Below are positions 15,144-15,746 of a DNA stretch of 15,746 bases, piece by piece. The notes under the pieces are model-generated. The model saw only the letters and a list, made by a program, of their open reading frames with translations, was not told where the DNA came from and did no database searches. The DNA lies in the NCBI GenBank assembly GCA_016938095.1, contig JAFGVG010000179.1, positions 1 through 15,746 on the forward strand. Direction: 5' to 3'. The stretch comes from Bacteroidales bacterium. GTDB lineage: Bacteria; Bacteroidota; Bacteroidia; Bacteroidales; UBA10428. The position numbers were made by a program, and so were the translations under genes. Numbering within the stretch: the stretch's first letter is position 1; every line of letters starts with the position of its first letter.

Positions 15144-15501
15144 TACTATTTTATATATTAACTTGCTTAAAAACATCAGATTGGACAGATTTGTCTGTAA
15201 AAAAGTATAACAACAAATGCTACTCTTTGAAATATCGCTCACATATCATCCAACGACAAGCCAATATAATCTGTTTTACCTATTGCGGAGGAAAGCATAA
15301 TTTAGTTGCTTAATAAACTTCGGCAACAAGTAAGCACATATTAAAATTATAGAAACCAATATTGTTGCAACCTGTGTTACCATTCATGCAAGGCTGATAA
15401 ATATTTTCTAATTGACAAATTGTTATGCCTGGAAAAAAATACTGAGGGCATATACTGAGAGAATAAAACCATATAAATTTCATTTTTCTTTTTTTACGAA
15501 T

Positions 15502-15516
15502 TGGCACCCTCTTTGT
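15502..15516 (+). promoter_or_regulatory. Candidate sigma-54 (RpoN) promoter upstream of the redoxin-like gene
   Basis: TGGCAC at 15502-15507, five bases, then TTGT at 15513-15516, compared with the sigma-54 consensus TGGCAC-N5-TTGC. The invariant GG and the G of the -12 element are exactly 12 bases apart, as required; only the final C is replaced by T. Transcription would start around 15528, leaving a leader of about 84 bases before the ATG at 15612. The match is seen in the sequence; use by RpoN is inference and would require an upstream activator site, which I could not identify. Confidence 0.45.
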
Positions 15517-15611
15517 TTAAAGCACGTTCTGCTGGATATTGGCAACGTAAAAGATTTGGAATTTAGAGTATTTTTATATTTTTAGACAATTAAAAAAAAG
15601 AATAGACGATT

Positions 15612-15746
15612 ATGAAGAAGCTAGCAATTATTACCCTCATCCTATTCCTGGGAACAGCAGGACTATATGCCCAACAACTTGGTATTGGAATTGGAAATAA
15701 AGCACCGGAATTAATAGGTAAAAGCCCCGATGGCAAAACCATCAAA
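15612..15746 (+). CDS. Exported redoxin / TlpA-like thioredoxin-fold protein, N-terminal fragment
   Basis: The first 45 codons of a gene that runs off the right edge. MKKLAIITLILFLGTAGLYAQQ is a typical signal peptide with cleavage likely after YAQ or YA; there is no lipobox Cys. The mature part begins LGIGIGNKAPELIGKSPDGK. The GNKAPEL...SPDGK pattern is the opening strand region of AhpC/TSA and TlpA-like redoxins, in which a CXXC or peroxidatic Cys would follow beyond the window. The likely role is periplasmic thiol-disulfide or peroxide chemistry, but the active site is not in view, so a subfamily cannot be given. It lies 736 bp beyond the hydrolase and past a terminator, so it is a separate transcription unit, perhaps from the sigma-54-like promoter. 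Confidence 0.72.
   Translation, partial: MKKLAIITLILFLGTAGLYAQQLGIGIGNKAPELIGKSPDGKTIK

Larger units (their letters stand above)
14876..15611. other. Long intergenic region without a convincing gene
   Basis: About 735 A/T-rich bases. Apart from the terminator at 15038-15070, a small inverted repeat at 15115-15143 and a sigma-54-like promoter at 15502-15516, I see nothing I can name. Short open frames at 15098-15313 (+) and 15310-15507 (-) have low-complexity, Lys/Ile/Cys-rich translations with no recognisable motif or export signal, and they look like chance. No tRNA cloverleaf, CRISPR-like repeats or transposase remnant was seen. Confidence 0.5.

Noticed and set aside
15098..15313. Open frame of 71 codons on the + strand after the terminator
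   Set aside because: TTG start, no recognisable motif, low-complexity composition typical of A/T-rich noncoding DNA, and no supporting context.
15310..15507. Open frame of 65 codons on the - strand
   Set aside because: No motif or export signal, no neighbours on that strand, and it lies in A/T-rich spacer and overlaps the sigma-54-like site.
1..15746. CRISPR arrays, tRNA/rRNA genes, phage or plasmid functions, toxin-antitoxin or defence genes
   Set aside because: Looked for on both strands; no regular repeats, cloverleaf-like segments or recognisable proteins of these kinds were found.

Overview
The window reads as Bacteroidota (most likely Bacteroidales) chromosome. It holds a polysaccharide-utilisation locus (PUL) with the hallmarks of that phylum: an ECF sigma factor, a FecR-type anti-sigma factor, a SusC-type TonB-dependent transporter with an N-terminal signalling domain, a SusD lipoprotein, two further surface-type lipoproteins and a large glycoside hydrolase. 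Starts are preceded by A/T-rich sequence with no Shine-Dalgarno, and lipoprotein signals are of the Bacteroidota kind. Every recognisable gene is on the + strand.

Layout. (1) 2-223: the 3' end of murA (peptidoglycan synthesis), cut by the window edge. (2) About 290-1283: a small gene graveyard. It contains a truncated GH78 alpha-L-rhamnosidase remnant broken by an in-frame TAA, followed by an N-terminal scrap of an ECF sigma factor. (3) 1338-3116: an intact ECF sigma gene and its FecR-type regulator, then a perfect-looking hairpin at 3117-3149. (4) 3190-11049: susC-like, susD-like and two paralogous-tailed lipoprotein genes, spaced 15-24 bp apart and so probably one transcript. (5) 11073-11272: a roughly 200 bp non-coding foldback element with perfect 18 bp terminal inverted repeats, looking like a MITE. 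(6) 11312-14875: a GH106-type alpha-L-rhamnosidase family lipoprotein. (7) 14876-15611: about 735 bp without a convincing gene, holding a good intrinsic terminator (15038-15070) and a sigma-54-like promoter (15502-15516). (8) 15612-end: the first 45 codons of an exported redoxin/thioredoxin-like protein.

How it probably works. The glycan is captured at the cell surface by the SusD-like protein and the two lipoproteins and imported by the SusC-like transporter. The transporter's N-terminal STN domain would report substrate to FecR, which frees the ECF sigma factor to transcribe the operon. The GH106 enzyme, and the dead GH78 gene next door, both suggest a rhamnose-containing glycan; this is inference.

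The most notable feature is mosaicism. By hand count, G+C is about 30-37% in the sigma/FecR/susC 5' end. It steps to about 45-50% inside susC near base 3840, at the boundary between the signalling extension and the plug domain. It rises to about 55-60% in the GH106 gene, which sits just behind the foldback element. I do not see a clearly unprecedented system; the assembly history of this PUL is the best lead.
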